Below, one piece after another: positions 12,678-24,930 of a stretch of 64,000 nucleotides of DNA. The position numbers and the translations under genes were made by a program. Each line of letters begins with the position of its first letter. The first letter of the stretch is position 1. This DNA is from Hydractinia symbiolongicarpus (Eukaryota > Cnidaria > Hydrozoa > Anthoathecata > Hydractiniidae): assembly GCF_029227915.1 (NCBI RefSeq), contig NC_079876.1:1614001-1678000 (forward strand). The letters are read 5' to 3'. The notes beneath the pieces are model-generated. The model searched no databases. It was given only the letters and a program-made list of their open reading frames with translations, and had not been told where the DNA came from.

Positions 12678-14069
12678 TCGAACGATTTTTTAAATTATTT
12701 TTTCACCACTAAAACGCATGAGACTTGTACTTTTCAAAAATGTTTTCATTTTTGATGAGACGCTGAATAAAAGAAGTTTAATCGCCGGCAAACGAAAACC
12801 TACGATTTCCCGTAAATCCCGGACTCGGCCCGTATAGTCAAAAGTATACAAAGAAAGTACCCAGGGAGTAAATTCATTTCCCAAACGTTTTTTTAAATTT
12901 ATATTTTACCACTCAAGCCCATGAGACTTGTAGTTTTTAAAAATGTTTTCATTTTTGATAAGACGCTGAATGAAAGAAGTTTAATCGCAGGCAAACGAAA
13001 ACCCGCGATTTCCCGTAAATCCCGGTTTCGGCCCGTATAGTCAAAAGTATACAAGGAAAGTACCCAGTGAGTAAACTCATTTCCCTAAGGAATTTTTAAA
13101 TTATTTTTTCACCACTAAAACGCATGAGACTTGTAGTTTTCAAAAATGTTTTCATTTTTGATGAGACGCTGAATAAAAGAAGTTTAATCGCCGGCAAACG
13201 AAAACCTGCGATTTCCCGTAAATCCCGGACTCGGCCTGTATAGTCAAAAGTATACAAAGAAAGTACCCAGGGTGTAAACTCATTTCCCGAACGATTTTTT
13301 AAATTATTATTTCACCACTAAAGACCATGAGACTTGTAGTATTTAAAAATATTTTCATTTTTGATGAGACGCTGAATAAAAGAAGTTTTATCTCTGGCAA
13401 ACGAAAACCCGCGACGTCCCGTAAATCCCGGACTCGGCCCGTATAGTCAAAAGTATACAAAGAAAGTACCCAGGGAGTAAACTCATTTCCCGAACGATTT
13501 TTTAAATTATTTTTTCACCATTACAACGCATGAGACTTGTAGTTTTCAAAAATGTTTTGATTTTTGATGAGACGCTGAATGAAAGAAGTTTAATCGCCGG
13601 CAAACGAAAACCTGCGATTTCCCGTAAATCCCGGACTCGGCCCGTATAGTCAAAAGTATACAAAGAAAGTACCCAGGCTGTAAACTCATTTCCCGAACGA
13701 TTTTTTAAATTATTATTTCACCACTAAAAACCATGAGACTTGTAGTATTTAAAAATATTTTCATTTTTGATGAGACGCTGAATAAAAGAAGTTTTATCGC
13801 CGGCAAACGAAAACCCGCGACGTCCCGTAAATCCCGGACTCGGCCCGTATAGTCAAAAGTATACAAAGAAAGTACCCAGGGAGTAAACTCATTTCCCGAA
13901 CGATTTTTTAAATTATTTTTTCACCATTACAACGCATGAGACTTGTAGTTTTTAAAAAATGTTTTCATTTTTGATGAGACGCTGAATGAAAGAAGTTTAA
14001 TCGCCGGCAAACGAAAACCTGCGATTTCCCGTAAATCCCGGACTCGGCCCGTATAGTCAAAAGTATACA

Positions 14070-17000
14070 AAGAAAGTACCCAGGGAGTAAACTCATTTCT
14101 CGAACGATTTTTTAAATTTTTTTTTCACCACTAAAACGTATGAGACTTGTAGTTTTCAAAAATGTTTTCATTTTTGATGAGACGCTTAATGAAAGAGGTT
14201 TAATCGCCGGAAAACGAAAACCCGCGATTTCCCGTAAATCCCGGGCTTGGCCCGTATAGTCGAATGTATACAAAGAAAGTACCCTGTGAGTAAACTCATT
14301 TCCAGAACGATTTTTTAAATTATTTTTTTCACCACTAAAACGCATAAGACTTGTAGTTTTTAAAAATGTTTTCATTTTTGATGAGACGCTGAATAAAAGA
14401 AGTTTAATCGCCGGCAAACGAAAACCCGCGATTTCCCGTAAATCCCGGCTTGGCCCGTATAGTCAAAAGTATACAAAGAAAGTACCCAGGGAGTAAACTC
14501 ATTTCCCGAACGATTTTTTAAATTATTTTTTCACCAATAAAACGCATGAGACTTGTAGTTTTCAAAAATGTTTTCATTTTTGATGAGACGCTAAATAAAA
14601 GAAGTTTAATCGCCGGCAAACGAAAACCCGCGATTTCCCGTAAATCCCGGGCTTGGCACGTGTAGTCGAATGTATACAAAGAAAGTACCCTGTGAGTAAA
14701 CTCATTTCCAGAACGGTTTTTTAAATTATTTTTTCACCACTAAAGCCCATGAGACTTGTAGTTTTTAAAAATGTTTTCATTTTTGATGAGACGCTGAATA
14801 AAAGAAGTTTAATCGCCGGCAAACGAAAACCCGCGATTTCCCGTAAATCACGGCTTGGCCCGTATAGTCAAAAGTATACAAAGAAAGTACCCAGGGAGTA
14901 AACTCATTTCTCGAACGATATTTTAAATTATTTTTTCACCACTAAAACGCATGAGACTTGTAGTTTTCAAAAATGTTTTCATTTTTGATGAGACGCTGAA
15001 TAAAAGAAGTTTAATCGCCGGCAAACGAAAACCCGCGATTTCCCGTAAATCCCGGGCTTGGCCCGTATAGTCAAAAGTATACAAAGAAAGTACCCAGGGA
15101 GTAAACTCATTTCCCGAACGATTTTTTATATTATTTTTTTACCACTAAACGCATGAGACTTGTAGTTTTCAAAAATATTTTCATATTTGATGGGACGCTG
15201 AATAAAAGAAGTTTAATCGCCGGCAAACGAAAATCCGCGATTTCCCGTAAATCCCGGACTCGCCCCGTATAGTCAAAAGTATACAAAGAAAGTGCCCAGG
15301 GAGTAAACTCATTTCCCGAACGATTTTTTAAATTATTTTTTCACCACTAAAACGCATGAGACTTGTAGTTTTCAAAACTGTTTTCATTTTTGATGAGACG
15401 CTTAATGAAAGAGGTTTAATCGCCGGCAAACGAAATCCCGCGTTTTCCGGTAAATCCGGGGCTTGGCCCGTATAGTCGAATATATACAAAGAAAGTACCC
15501 AGGGAGTAAACTCATTTTTAACACGATTTTATAAATTTTTTTTTCACCACTAAAACGTATGAGACTTGTAGTTTTCAAAAATGTTTTCATTTTTGATGAG
15601 ACGCTTAATGAAAGAGGTTTAATCGCCGGAAAACGAAAACCCGCGATTTCCCGTAAATCCCGGGCTTGGCCCGTATAGTCAAAAGTATACAAAGAAAGTA
15701 CGCAGGGAGTAAACTCATTTCCCGAACGATTTTTTATATTATTTTTTTAACACTAAACGCATGAGACTTGTAGTTTTCAAAAATATTTTCATATTTGATG
15801 GGACGCTGAATAAAAGAAGTTTAATCGCCGGCAAACGAAAATCCGCGATTTCCCGTAAATCCCGGACTCGGCCCGTATAGTCAAAAGTATACAAAGAAAG
15901 TGCCCAGGGAGTAAACTCATTTCCCGAACGATTTTTTAAATTATTTTTTCACCACTAAAACGCATGAGACTTGTAGTTTTCAAAACTGTTTTCATTTTTG
16001 ATGAGACGCTTAATGAAAGAGGCTTAATCGCTGGCAAACAAAATCCCGCGTTTTCCGGTAAATCCGGGGCTTGGCCCGTATAGTCGAATATATACAAAGA
16101 AAGTACCCAGGGAGTAAACTCATTTTTAACACGATTTTATAAATTTTTTTTTCACCACTAAAACGTATGAGACTTGTAGTTTTCAAAAATGTGTTCATTT
16201 TTGATGAGACGCTTAATGAAAGAGGTTTAATCGCCGGAAAACGAAAACCCGCGATTTCCCGTAAATCCCGGGCTTGGCCCGTATAATCGAATCTATACAA
16301 AGAAGGTACCCTGTGAGTAAACTCATTTCCAGAACGATTTTTTAAATTATTTCTTTCACCACTAAAACGCATAAGACTTGTAGTTTTTAAAAATGTTTTC
16401 ATTTTTGATGAGACGCTGAATAAAAGAAGTTTAATCGCCGGCAAACGAAAACCCGCGATTTCCCGTAAATCCCGGCCTGGCCCGTATAGTCAAAAGTATA
16501 CAAAGAAAGTACCCAGGGAGTAAACTCATTTCCCGAACGATTTTTTAAATTATTTTTTCACCACTAAAACGCATGGGACTTGTAGTTTTCAAAAATTTTT
16601 TCATTTTTGATGAGATGCTGAATAAAAGAAGTTTAATCGCCGGCAAACGAAAACCCGCGGTTTCCCGTAAATCCCGGGCTTGGCACGTATATCGAATGTA
16701 TACAAAGAAAGTACCCTGTGAGTAAACTCATTTCCAGAACGATTTTTTAAATTATTTTTTCACCACTAAAGCCCATGAGACTTGTAGTTTTTAAAAATGT
16801 TTTCATTTTTGATGAGACTCTAAATAAAAGAAGTTTAATCGCCGGCAAACGAAAACCCGCGATTTCCCGTAAATCCCGGCTTGGCCCGTATAGTCAAAAG
16901 TATACAAAGAAAGTACCCAGGGAGTAAACTCATTTCTCGAACGATATTTTAAATTATTTTTTCACCACTAAAACGCATGAGACTTGTAGTTTTCAAATGT

Positions 17001-17708
17001 GTTTTCATTTTTGATGAGACGCTGAATAAAAGCAGTTTAATCGCTGGGAAACGAAAACCTGCGATTTCCCTAAATCCCGGACTCGGCCCGTATAGTCGCA
17101 TGTATACAAAGAAAGTACCCTGTGAGTAAACTCATTTCCAGAACGATTTTTTAAATTATTTTTTCACCACTAAAACGCATGAGACTTGTAGTTTTCAAAA
17201 ATGTTTTCATTTTTGATGAGACGTTGAATAAAAAGCAGTTTAATCGCCGGCAAACGAAAACCTGCGATTTCCCTAAATCCCGTACTCAGCCCGTATAGTC
17301 AAAAGTATACAAAGAAAGTACCCAGGGAGTAAACTCATTTCCAGAACGATTTTTTAAATTATTTTTTCACCACTAAAACGCATAAGACTTGTAGTTTTTA
17401 AAAATGTTTTCATTTTTGATGAGACGCTAAATAAAAGAAGTTTAATCACCGGCAAACGCAAACCCGCAATTTCCCGTAAATCCTGGGCTTGGCCCGTATA
17501 GTCCAATGTATACAAAGAAAGTACCGAGGGAGTAAACTCATTTCCCGTACGATTTTTTAATTTTTTTTTTTCACCACTAATACGCATGAGACTTGTAGTT
17601 TTCAAAAATGTTTTCATTTTTGATGAGACGCTTAATGAAAGAGGTTTAATCGCCGGAAAACGAAAACCCGCGATTTCCCGTAAATCCAGGGCTTGGCCCG
17701 TATAGTCA
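14070..17708 (+). repeat. 3.6-kb segmental duplication, left copy
   Basis: About 18 monomers that reappear 6,085 bp (30 monomers) to the right. Shared marks include GGCACGTGTAGTCG, GATGGGACGCTG, AAAGTGCCCAGGG, CATTTTTAACACG with TTATAAATTT, GTATAATCGAATC, CGCATGGGACTTG, and GTCCAATG (17,501 and 23,586). The match ends where this copy switches to GTCAAAAG near 17,708 while the partner reads GTCGAATG. Few base differences are visible, for example TCGCTGGG here versus TCGCCGGG in the partner. Confidence 0.85.
15025..16275 (+). repeat. Tandem duplication of a 3-monomer block (608 bp) nested in the 3.6-kb block
   Basis: Two copies at about 15,025-15,630 and 15,631-16,275 carry the same divergent monomers: TTATATTATTTTTTT with CACTAAACGCATGAG, TCATATTTGATGGGACG, GAAATCCCGCGTTTTCCGG, GTCGAATATATAC, and CATTTTTAACACG. 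The whole pair is copied again at about 21,110-22,360, so the 3-monomer duplication came before the 6,085-bp duplication. Confidence 0.8.
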
Positions 17709-18254
17709 AAAGTATACAAAGAAAGTACCCAGGGAGTAAACTCATTTCTCGAACGATATTTTAAATTATTTTTTCACCACTAAAACGCATGAGACTTGTA
17801 GTTTTCAAATGTGTTTTCGTTTTTGATGAGACGCTGAATAAAAGCAGTTTAATCGCCGGGAAACGAAAACCTGCGATTTCCCTAAATCCCGGACTCGGCC
17901 CGTATAGTCGCATGTATACAAAGAAAGTACCCTGTGAGTAAATTCATTTCCAGAACGATTTTTTAAATTATTTTTTCACCACTAAAACGCATGAGACTTG
18001 TAGTTTTCAAAAATGTTTTCATTTTTGATGAGACGTTGAATAAAAAGCAGTTTAATCGCCGGCAAACGAAAACCTGCGATTTCCCTAAATCCCGTACTCA
18101 GCCCGTATAGTCAAAAGTATACAAAGAAAGTACCCAGGGAGTAAACTCATTTCCAGAACGATTTTTTAAATTATTTTTTCACCACTAAAACGCATAAGAC
18201 TTGTAGTTTTTAAAAATGTTTTCATTTTTGATGAGACGCTAAATAAAAGAAGTT

Positions 18255-19065
18255 TAATCACCGGCAAACGCAAACCCGCAATTTCCCGTAAATCCCGGGC
18301 TTGGCCCGTATAGTCGAATGTATACAAAGAAAGTACCGAGGGAGTAAACTCATTTCCCGTACGATTTTTTAATTTTTTTTTTCACCACTAATACGCATGA
18401 GACTTGTAGTTTTCAAAAATGTTTTCATTTTTGATGAGACGCTTAATGAAAGAGGTTTAATCGCCGGAAAACGAAAACCCGCGATTTCCCGTAAATCCCG
18501 GGCTTGGCCCGTATAGTCGAATGTATACAAAGAAAGTACCCTGTGAGTAAACTCATTTCCAGAACGATTTTTTAAATTATTTTTTCACCACTAAAACGCA
18601 TGAGACTTGTAGTTTTTAAAAGTGTTTTCATTTTTGATGAGACGCTTAATGAAAGAGGTTTAATCACCGGCAAACGCAAACCCGCAATTTCCCGTAAATC
18701 CCGGGCTTGGCCCGTATAGTCGAATGTATACAAAGAAAGTACCGAGGGAGTAAACTCATTTCCCGTACGATTTTTTAATTTTTTTTTTCACCACTAATAC
18801 GCATGAGACTTGTAGTTTTCAAAAATGTTTTCATTTTTGATGAGACGCTTAATGAAAGAGGTTTAATCGCCGGAAAACGAAAACCCGCGATTTCCCGTAA
18901 ATCCCGGGCTTGGCCCGTATAGTCGAATGTATACAAAGAAAGTACCCTGTGAGTAAACTCATTTCCAGAACGATTTTTTAAATTATTTTTTCACCACTAA
19001 AACGCATGAGACTTGTAGTTTTTAAAAGTGTTTTCATTTTTGATGAGACGCTTAATGAAAGAGGT
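18255..19065 (+). repeat. Tandem 2-monomer duplication (406 bp)
   Basis: The pair ACCGGCAAACGCAAACC monomer plus TTTTTAAAAGTG monomer occurs twice in a row. In the second copy the TTAATGAAAGAGG end of the previous unit is joined to CACCGGCAAACGC, a combination not seen elsewhere, which marks the duplication joint at 18,659-18,665. Confidence 0.78.
18601..18700 (+). other. Chimeric joint between subtypes at 18,659-18,665
   Basis: Left of the joint is the TTTTTAAAAGTG ... TTAATGAAAGAGG type, normally followed by GCCGGCAAACGAAATCCCG. Right of it is CACCGGCAAACGCAAACC, normally preceded by GCTAAATAAAAGAAG. The switch lies in TTTAATC, the seven bases common to both. It matches the joint of the local 406-bp duplication. 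Confidence 0.72.
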
Positions 19066-20035
19066 TTAATCGCCGGCAAACGAAATCCCGCGTTTTCCCG
19101 TAAATCCGGGGCTTGGCCCGTATAGTCGAATGTATACAAAGAAAGTACCCAGGGAGTAAACTCATTTCCCGAACAATTTTTTAAATTTTTTTTTCACCAC
19201 TAAAACGTATGAGACTTGTAGTGTTCAAAAATGTTTTCATTTTTGATGAGACGCTTAATGAAAGAGGTTTAATCGCCGGAAAACGAAAACCCGCGATTTC
19301 CCGTAAATCCCGGGCTTGGCCCGTATAGTCGAATGTATACAAAGAAAGTACCCTGTGAGTAAACTTATTTCCAGAACGATTTTTTAAATTATTTTTTTTC
19401 ACCACTAAAACGCATAAGACTTGTAGTTTTTAAAAATGTTTTCATTTTTGATGAGACGCTGAATAAAAGAAGTTTAATCGCCGGAAAACGAAAACCCGCG
19501 ATTTCCCGTAAATCCCGGGCTTGGCCCGTATAGTCGAATGTATACAAAGAAAGTACCCTGTGAGTAAACTCATTTCCAGAACGATTTTTTAAATTATTTT
19601 TTCACCACTAAAACGCATAAGACTTGTAGTTTTTAAAAATGTTTTCATTTTTGATGAGACGCTGAATAAAAGAAGTTTAATCGCCGGCAAACGAAATCCC
19701 GCGTTTTCCCGTAAATCCGGGCTTGGCCCGTATAGTCGAATGTATACAAAGAAAGTACCCAGGGAGTAAACTCATTTCCCGAAAGGTTTTTTAAATTTTT
19801 TTTACACCACTAAAACGTATGAGACTTGTAGTTTTCAAAAATGTTTTCATTTTTGATGAGACGCTTAATGAAAGAGGTTTAATCGCCGGAAAACGAAAAC
19901 CCGCGATTTCCCGTAAATCCCGGGCTTGGCCCGTATAGTCAAAAGTATACAAAGAAAGTACCCAGGGAGTAAACTCATTTCCCGAACGATTTTTTAAATT
20001 ATTTTTTCACCACTAAAACGCATGAGACTTGTAGT
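18665..20035 (+). repeat. 1.4-kb segmental duplication, left copy (9,930 bp spacing)
   Basis: Matches 28,595-29,965 through the GTAGTGTTCAAAAAT monomer (19,221 and 29,151), AAACTTATTTCCAGAACG, and CCCGAAAGGTTTTTTAAAT with TTACACCAC. The partner differs by single bases such as ATTTACCGTAAATC near 29,435. The left limit coincides with the chimeric joint near 18,660. Confidence 0.72.
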
Positions 20036-20154
20036 TTTTAAAAGTGTTTTCATTTTTGATGAGACGCTTAATGAAAGAGGTTTAATCGCCGGCAAACGAA
20101 ATCCCGCGTTTTCCCGTAAATCCGGGACTTGGCCCGTATAGTCGAATGTATACA

Positions 20155-23100
20155 AAGAAAGTACCCAGGGAGTAAACTCATTTCTCGAACGATTTTTTAA
20201 ATTTTTTTTTCACCACTAAAACGTATGAGACTTGTAGTTTTCAAAAATGTTTTCATTTTTGATGAGACGCTTAATGAAAGAGGTTTAATCGCCGGAAAAC
20301 GAAAACCCGCGATTTCCCGTAAATCCCGGGCTTGGCCCGTATAGTCGAATGTATACAAAGAAAGTACCCTGTGAGTAAACTCATTTCCAGAACGATTTTT
20401 TAAATTATTTTTTTCACCACTAAAACGCATAAGACTTGTAGTTTTTAAAAATGTTTTCATTTTTGATGAGACGCTGAATAAAAGAAGTTTAATCGCCGGC
20501 AAACGAAAACCCGCGATTTCCCGTAAATCCCGGCTTGGCCCGTATAGTCAAAAGTATACAAAGAAAGTACCCAGGGAGTAAACTCATTTCCCGAACGATT
20601 TTTTAAATTATTTTTTCACCAATAAAACGCATGAGACTTGTAGTTTTCAAAAATGTTTTCATTTTTGATGAGACGCTAAATAAAAGAAGTTTAATCGCCG
20701 GCAAACGAAAACCCGCGATTTCCCGTAAATCCCGGGCTTGGCACGTGTAGTCGAATGTATACAAAGAAAGTACCCTGTGAGTAAACTCATTTCCAGAACG
20801 GTTTTTTAAATTATTTTTTCACCACTAAAGCCCATGAGACTTGTAGTTTTTAAAAATGTTTTCATTTTTGATGAGACGCTGAATAAAAGAAGTTTAATCG
20901 CCGGCAAACGAAAACCCGCGATTTCCCGTAAATCACGGCTTGGCCCGTATAGTCAAAAGTATACAAAGAAAGTACCCAGGGAGTAAACTCATTTCTCGAA
21001 CGATATTTTAAATTATTTTTTCACCACTAAAACGCATAAGACTTGTAGTTTTCAAAAATGTTTTCATTTTTGATGAGACGCTGAATAAAAGAAGTTTAAT
21101 CGCCGGCAAACGAAAACCCGCGATTTCCCGTAAATCCCGGGCTTGGCCCGTATAGTCAAAAGTATACAAAGAAAGTACCCAGGGAGTAAACTCATTTCCC
21201 GAACGATTTTTGATTTTATTTTTTTACCACTAAACGCATGAGACTTGTAGTTTTCAAAAATATTTTCATATTTGATGGGACGCTGAATAAAAGAAGTTTA
21301 ATCGCCGGCAAACGAAAATCCGCGATTTCCCGTAAATCCCGGACTCGCCCCGTATAGTCAAAAGTATACAAAGAAAGTGCCCAGGGAGTAAACTCATTTC
21401 CCGAACGATTTTTTAAATTATTTTTTCACCACTAAAACGCATGAGACTTGTAGTTTTCAAAACTGTTTTCATTTTTGATGAGACGCTTAATGAAAGAGGT
21501 TTAATCGCCGGCAAACGAAATCCCGCGTTTTCCGGTAAATCCGGGGCTTGGCCCGTATAGTCGAATATATACAAAGAAAGTACCCAGGGAGTAAACTCAT
21601 TTTTAACACGATTTTATAAATTTTTTTTTCACCACTAAAACGTATGAGACTTGTAGTTTTCAAAAATGTTTTCATTTTTGATGAGACGCTTAATGAAAGA
21701 GGTTTAATCGCCGGAAAACGAAAACCCGCGATTTCCCGTAAATCCCGGGCTTGGCCCGTATAGTCAAAAGTATACAAAGAAAGTACCCAGGGAGTAAACT
21801 CATTTCCCGAACGATTTTTTATATTATTTTTTTACCACTAAACGCATGAGACTTGTAGTTTTCAAAAATATTTTCATATTTGATGGGACGCTGAATAAAA
21901 GAAGTTTAATCGCCGGCAAACGAAAATCCGCGATTTCCCGTAAATCCCGGACTCGGCCCGTATAGTCAAAAGTATACAAAGAAAGTGCCCAGGGAGTAAA
22001 CTCATTTCCCGAACGATTTTTTAAATTATTTTTTCACCACTAAAACGCATGAGACTTGTAGTTTTCAAAACTGTTTTCATTTTTGATGAGACGCTTAATG
22101 AAAGAGGCTTAATCGCTGGCAAACAAAATCCCGCGTTTTCCGGTAAATCCGGGGCTTGGCCCGTATAGTCGAATATATACAAAGAAAGTACCCAGGGAGT
22201 AAACTCATTTTTAACACGATTTTATAAATTTTTTTTTCACCACTAAAACGTATGAGACTTGTAGTTTTCAAAAATGTTTTCATTTTTGATGAGACGCTTA
22301 ATGAAAGAGGTTTAATCGCTGGAAAACGAAAACCCGCGATTTCCCGTAAATCCCGGGCTTGGCCCGTATAATCGAATCTATACAAAGAAGGTACCCTGTG
22401 AGTAAACTCATTTCCAGAACGATTTTTTAAATTATTTCTTTCACCACTAAAACGCATAAGACTTGTAGTTTTTAAAAATGTTTTCATTTTTGATGAGACG
22501 CTGAATAAAAGAAGTTTAATCGCCGGCAAACGAAAACCCGCGATTTCCCGTAAATCCCGGCCTGGCCCGTATAGTCAAAAGTATACAAAGAAAGTACCCA
22601 GGGAGTAAACTCATTTCCCGAACGATTTTTTAAATTATTTTTTCACCACTAAAACGCATGGGACTTGTAGTTTTCAAAAATTTTTTCATTTTTGATGAGA
22701 TGCTGAATAAAAGAAGTTTAATCGCCGGCAAACGAAAACCCACGGTTTCCCGTAAATCCCGGGCTTGGCACGTATATCGAATGTATACAAAGAAAGTACC
22801 CTGTGAGTAAACTCATTTCCAGAACGATTTTTTAAATTATTTTTTCACCACTAAAGCCCATGAGACTTGTAGTTTTTAAAAATGTTTTCATTTTTGATGA
22901 GACTCTAAATAAAAGAAGTTTAATCGCCGGCAAACGAAAACCCGCGATTTCCCGTAAATCCCGGCTTGGCCCGTATAGTCAAAAGTATACAAAGAAAGTA
23001 CCCAGGGAGTAAACTCATTTCTCGAACGATATTTTAAATTATTTTTTCACCACTAAAACGCATGAGACTTGTAGTTTTCAAATGTGTTTTCATTTTTGAT

Positions 23101-23793
23101 GAGACGCTGAATAAAAGCAGTTTAATCGCCGGGAAACGAAAACCTGCGATTTCCCTAAATCCCGGACTCGGCCCGTATAGTCGCATGTATACAAAGAAAG
23201 TACCCTGTGAGTAAACTCATTTCCAGAACGATTTTTTAAATTATTTTTTCACCACTAAAACGCATGAGACTTGTAGTTTTCAAAAATGTTTTCATTTTTG
23301 ATGAGACGTTGAATAAAAAGCAGTTTAATCGCCGGCAAACGAAAACCTGCGATTTCCCTAAATCCCGTACTCAGCCCGTATAGTCAAAAGTATACAAAGA
23401 AAGTACCCAGGGAGTAAACTCATTTCCAGAACGATTTTTTAAATTATTTTTTCACCACTAAAACGCATAAGACTTGTAGTTTTTAAAAATGTTTTCATTT
23501 TTGATGAGACGCTAAATAAAAGAAGTTTAATCACCGGCAAACGCAAACCCGCAATTTCCCGTAAATCCCGGGCTTGGCCCGTATAGTCCAATGTATACAA
23601 AGAAAGTACCGAGGGAGTAAACTCATTTCCCGTACGATTTTTTAATTTTTTTTTTCACCACTAATACGCATGAGACTTGTAGTTTTCAAAAATGTTTTCA
23701 TTTTTGATGAGACGCTTAATGAAAGAGGTTTAATCGCCGGAAAACGAAAACCCGCGATTTCCCGTAAATCCCGGGCTTGGCCCGTATAGTCGA
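20155..23793 (+). repeat. 3.6-kb segmental duplication, right copy
   Basis: Partner of the block at 14,070-17,708, offset 6,085 bp. Small differences show it is not an exact artefactual copy: the A/T block near 21,210 reads TTTTTGATTTTATTTTTTT instead of TTTTTTATATT, and CCCACGG appears near 22,740 where the left copy has CCCGCGG. Confidence 0.85.
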
Positions 23794-24930
23794 ATGTATA
23801 CAAAGAAAGTACCCTGTGAGTAAACTCATTTCCCGAACGATTTTTTAAATTATTTTTTCACCACTAAAACGCATGGGACTTGTAGTTTTCAAAAATGTTT
23901 TCATTTTTGATGAGATGCTGAATAAAAGAAGTTTAATCGCCGGCAAACGAAAACCCGCGATTTCCCGTAAATCCCGGCTTGGCCCGTATAGTCAAAAGTA
24001 TACAAAGAAAGTACCCAGGGAGTAAACTCATTTCTCGAACGATATTTTAAATTATTTTTTCACCACTAAAACGCATGAGACTTGTAGTTTTCAAATGTGT
24101 TTTCATTTTTGATGAGACGCTGAATAAAAGCAGTTTAATCGCCGGGAAACGAAAACCTGCGATTTCCCTAAATCCCGGACTCGGCCCGTATAGTCGCATG
24201 TATACAAAGAAAGTACCCTGTGAGTAAACTCATTTCCAGAACGATTTTTTAAATTATTTTTTCACCACTAAAACGCATGAGACTTGTAGTTTTCAAAAAT
24301 GTTTTCATTTTTGATGAGACGTTGAATAAAAAGCAGTTTAATCGCCGGCAAACGAAAACCTGCGATTTCCCTAAATCCCGTACTCAGCCCGTATAGTCAA
24401 AAGTATACAAAGAAAGTACCCAGGGAGTAAACTCATTTCCAGAACGATTTTTTAAATTATTTTTTCACCACTAAAACGCATAAGACTTGTAGTTTTTAAA
24501 AATGTTTTCATTTTTGATGAGACGCTAAATAAAAGAAGTTTAATCACCGGCAAACGCAAACCCGCAATTTCCCGTAAATCCCGGGCTTGGCCCGTATAGT
24601 CGAATGTATACAAAGAAAGTACCGAGGGAGTAAACTCATTTCCCGTACGATTTTTTAATTTTTTTTTTCACCACTAATACGCATGAGACTTGTAGTTTTC
24701 AAAAATGTTTTCATTTTTGATGAGACGCTTAATGAAAGAGGTTTAATCGCCGGAAAACGAAAACCCGCGATTTCCCGTAAATCCCGGGCTTGGCCCGTAT
24801 AGTCGAATGTATACAAAGAAAGTACCCTGTGAGTAAACTCATTTCCAGAACGATTTTTTAAATTATTTTTTCACCACTAAAACGCATGAGACTTGTAGTT
24901 TTTAAAAGTGTTTTCATTTTTGATGAGACG
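22690..24930 (+). repeat. 2.2-kb segmental duplication, left copy (4,050 bp, 20-monomer spacing)
   Basis: Matches 26,740-28,980. Both contain CCCACGGTTTCCCG, then two 5-monomer cassettes whose CAAATGTG markers are offset by exactly 4,050 bp (23,079 to 27,129 and 24,092 to 28,142), and the CGCATGGGACTTG monomer between them. Similarity ends where this copy goes to GCTGAATAAAAG and the partner to CTTAATGAAAG. Confidence 0.78.

Larger units (their letters stand above)
1..14070 (+). repeat. Array domain 1
   Basis: Roughly 69 monomers share features that are rare or absent further right. The GC-rich part usually reads CCCGGACTCGGCCCG, the subtype box often reads CCCAGGGTG or CCCGGGGTG, and many copies have AAATTATTATTTCACC followed by CTAAAGCCCATGAG or CTAAAGACCATGAG. 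A minority carry the CCCGGGCTTGGCCCG plus GTCGAATG combination that dominates later domains (near 4,110, 4,720, 11,210 and 12,430). The last ATTATTTCACC monomer of the domain lies near 13,715. Internal structure is short-range, with blocks of 2, 3, 6 and 8 monomers. Confidence 0.85.

Noticed and set aside
17062-17080. CCCTAAATCCC, resembling the plant telomere heptamer CCCTAAA
   Set aside because: Only one heptamer occurs per monomer, and it arises by a small deletion from the common CCCGTAAATCCC. There is no tandem telomeric run.
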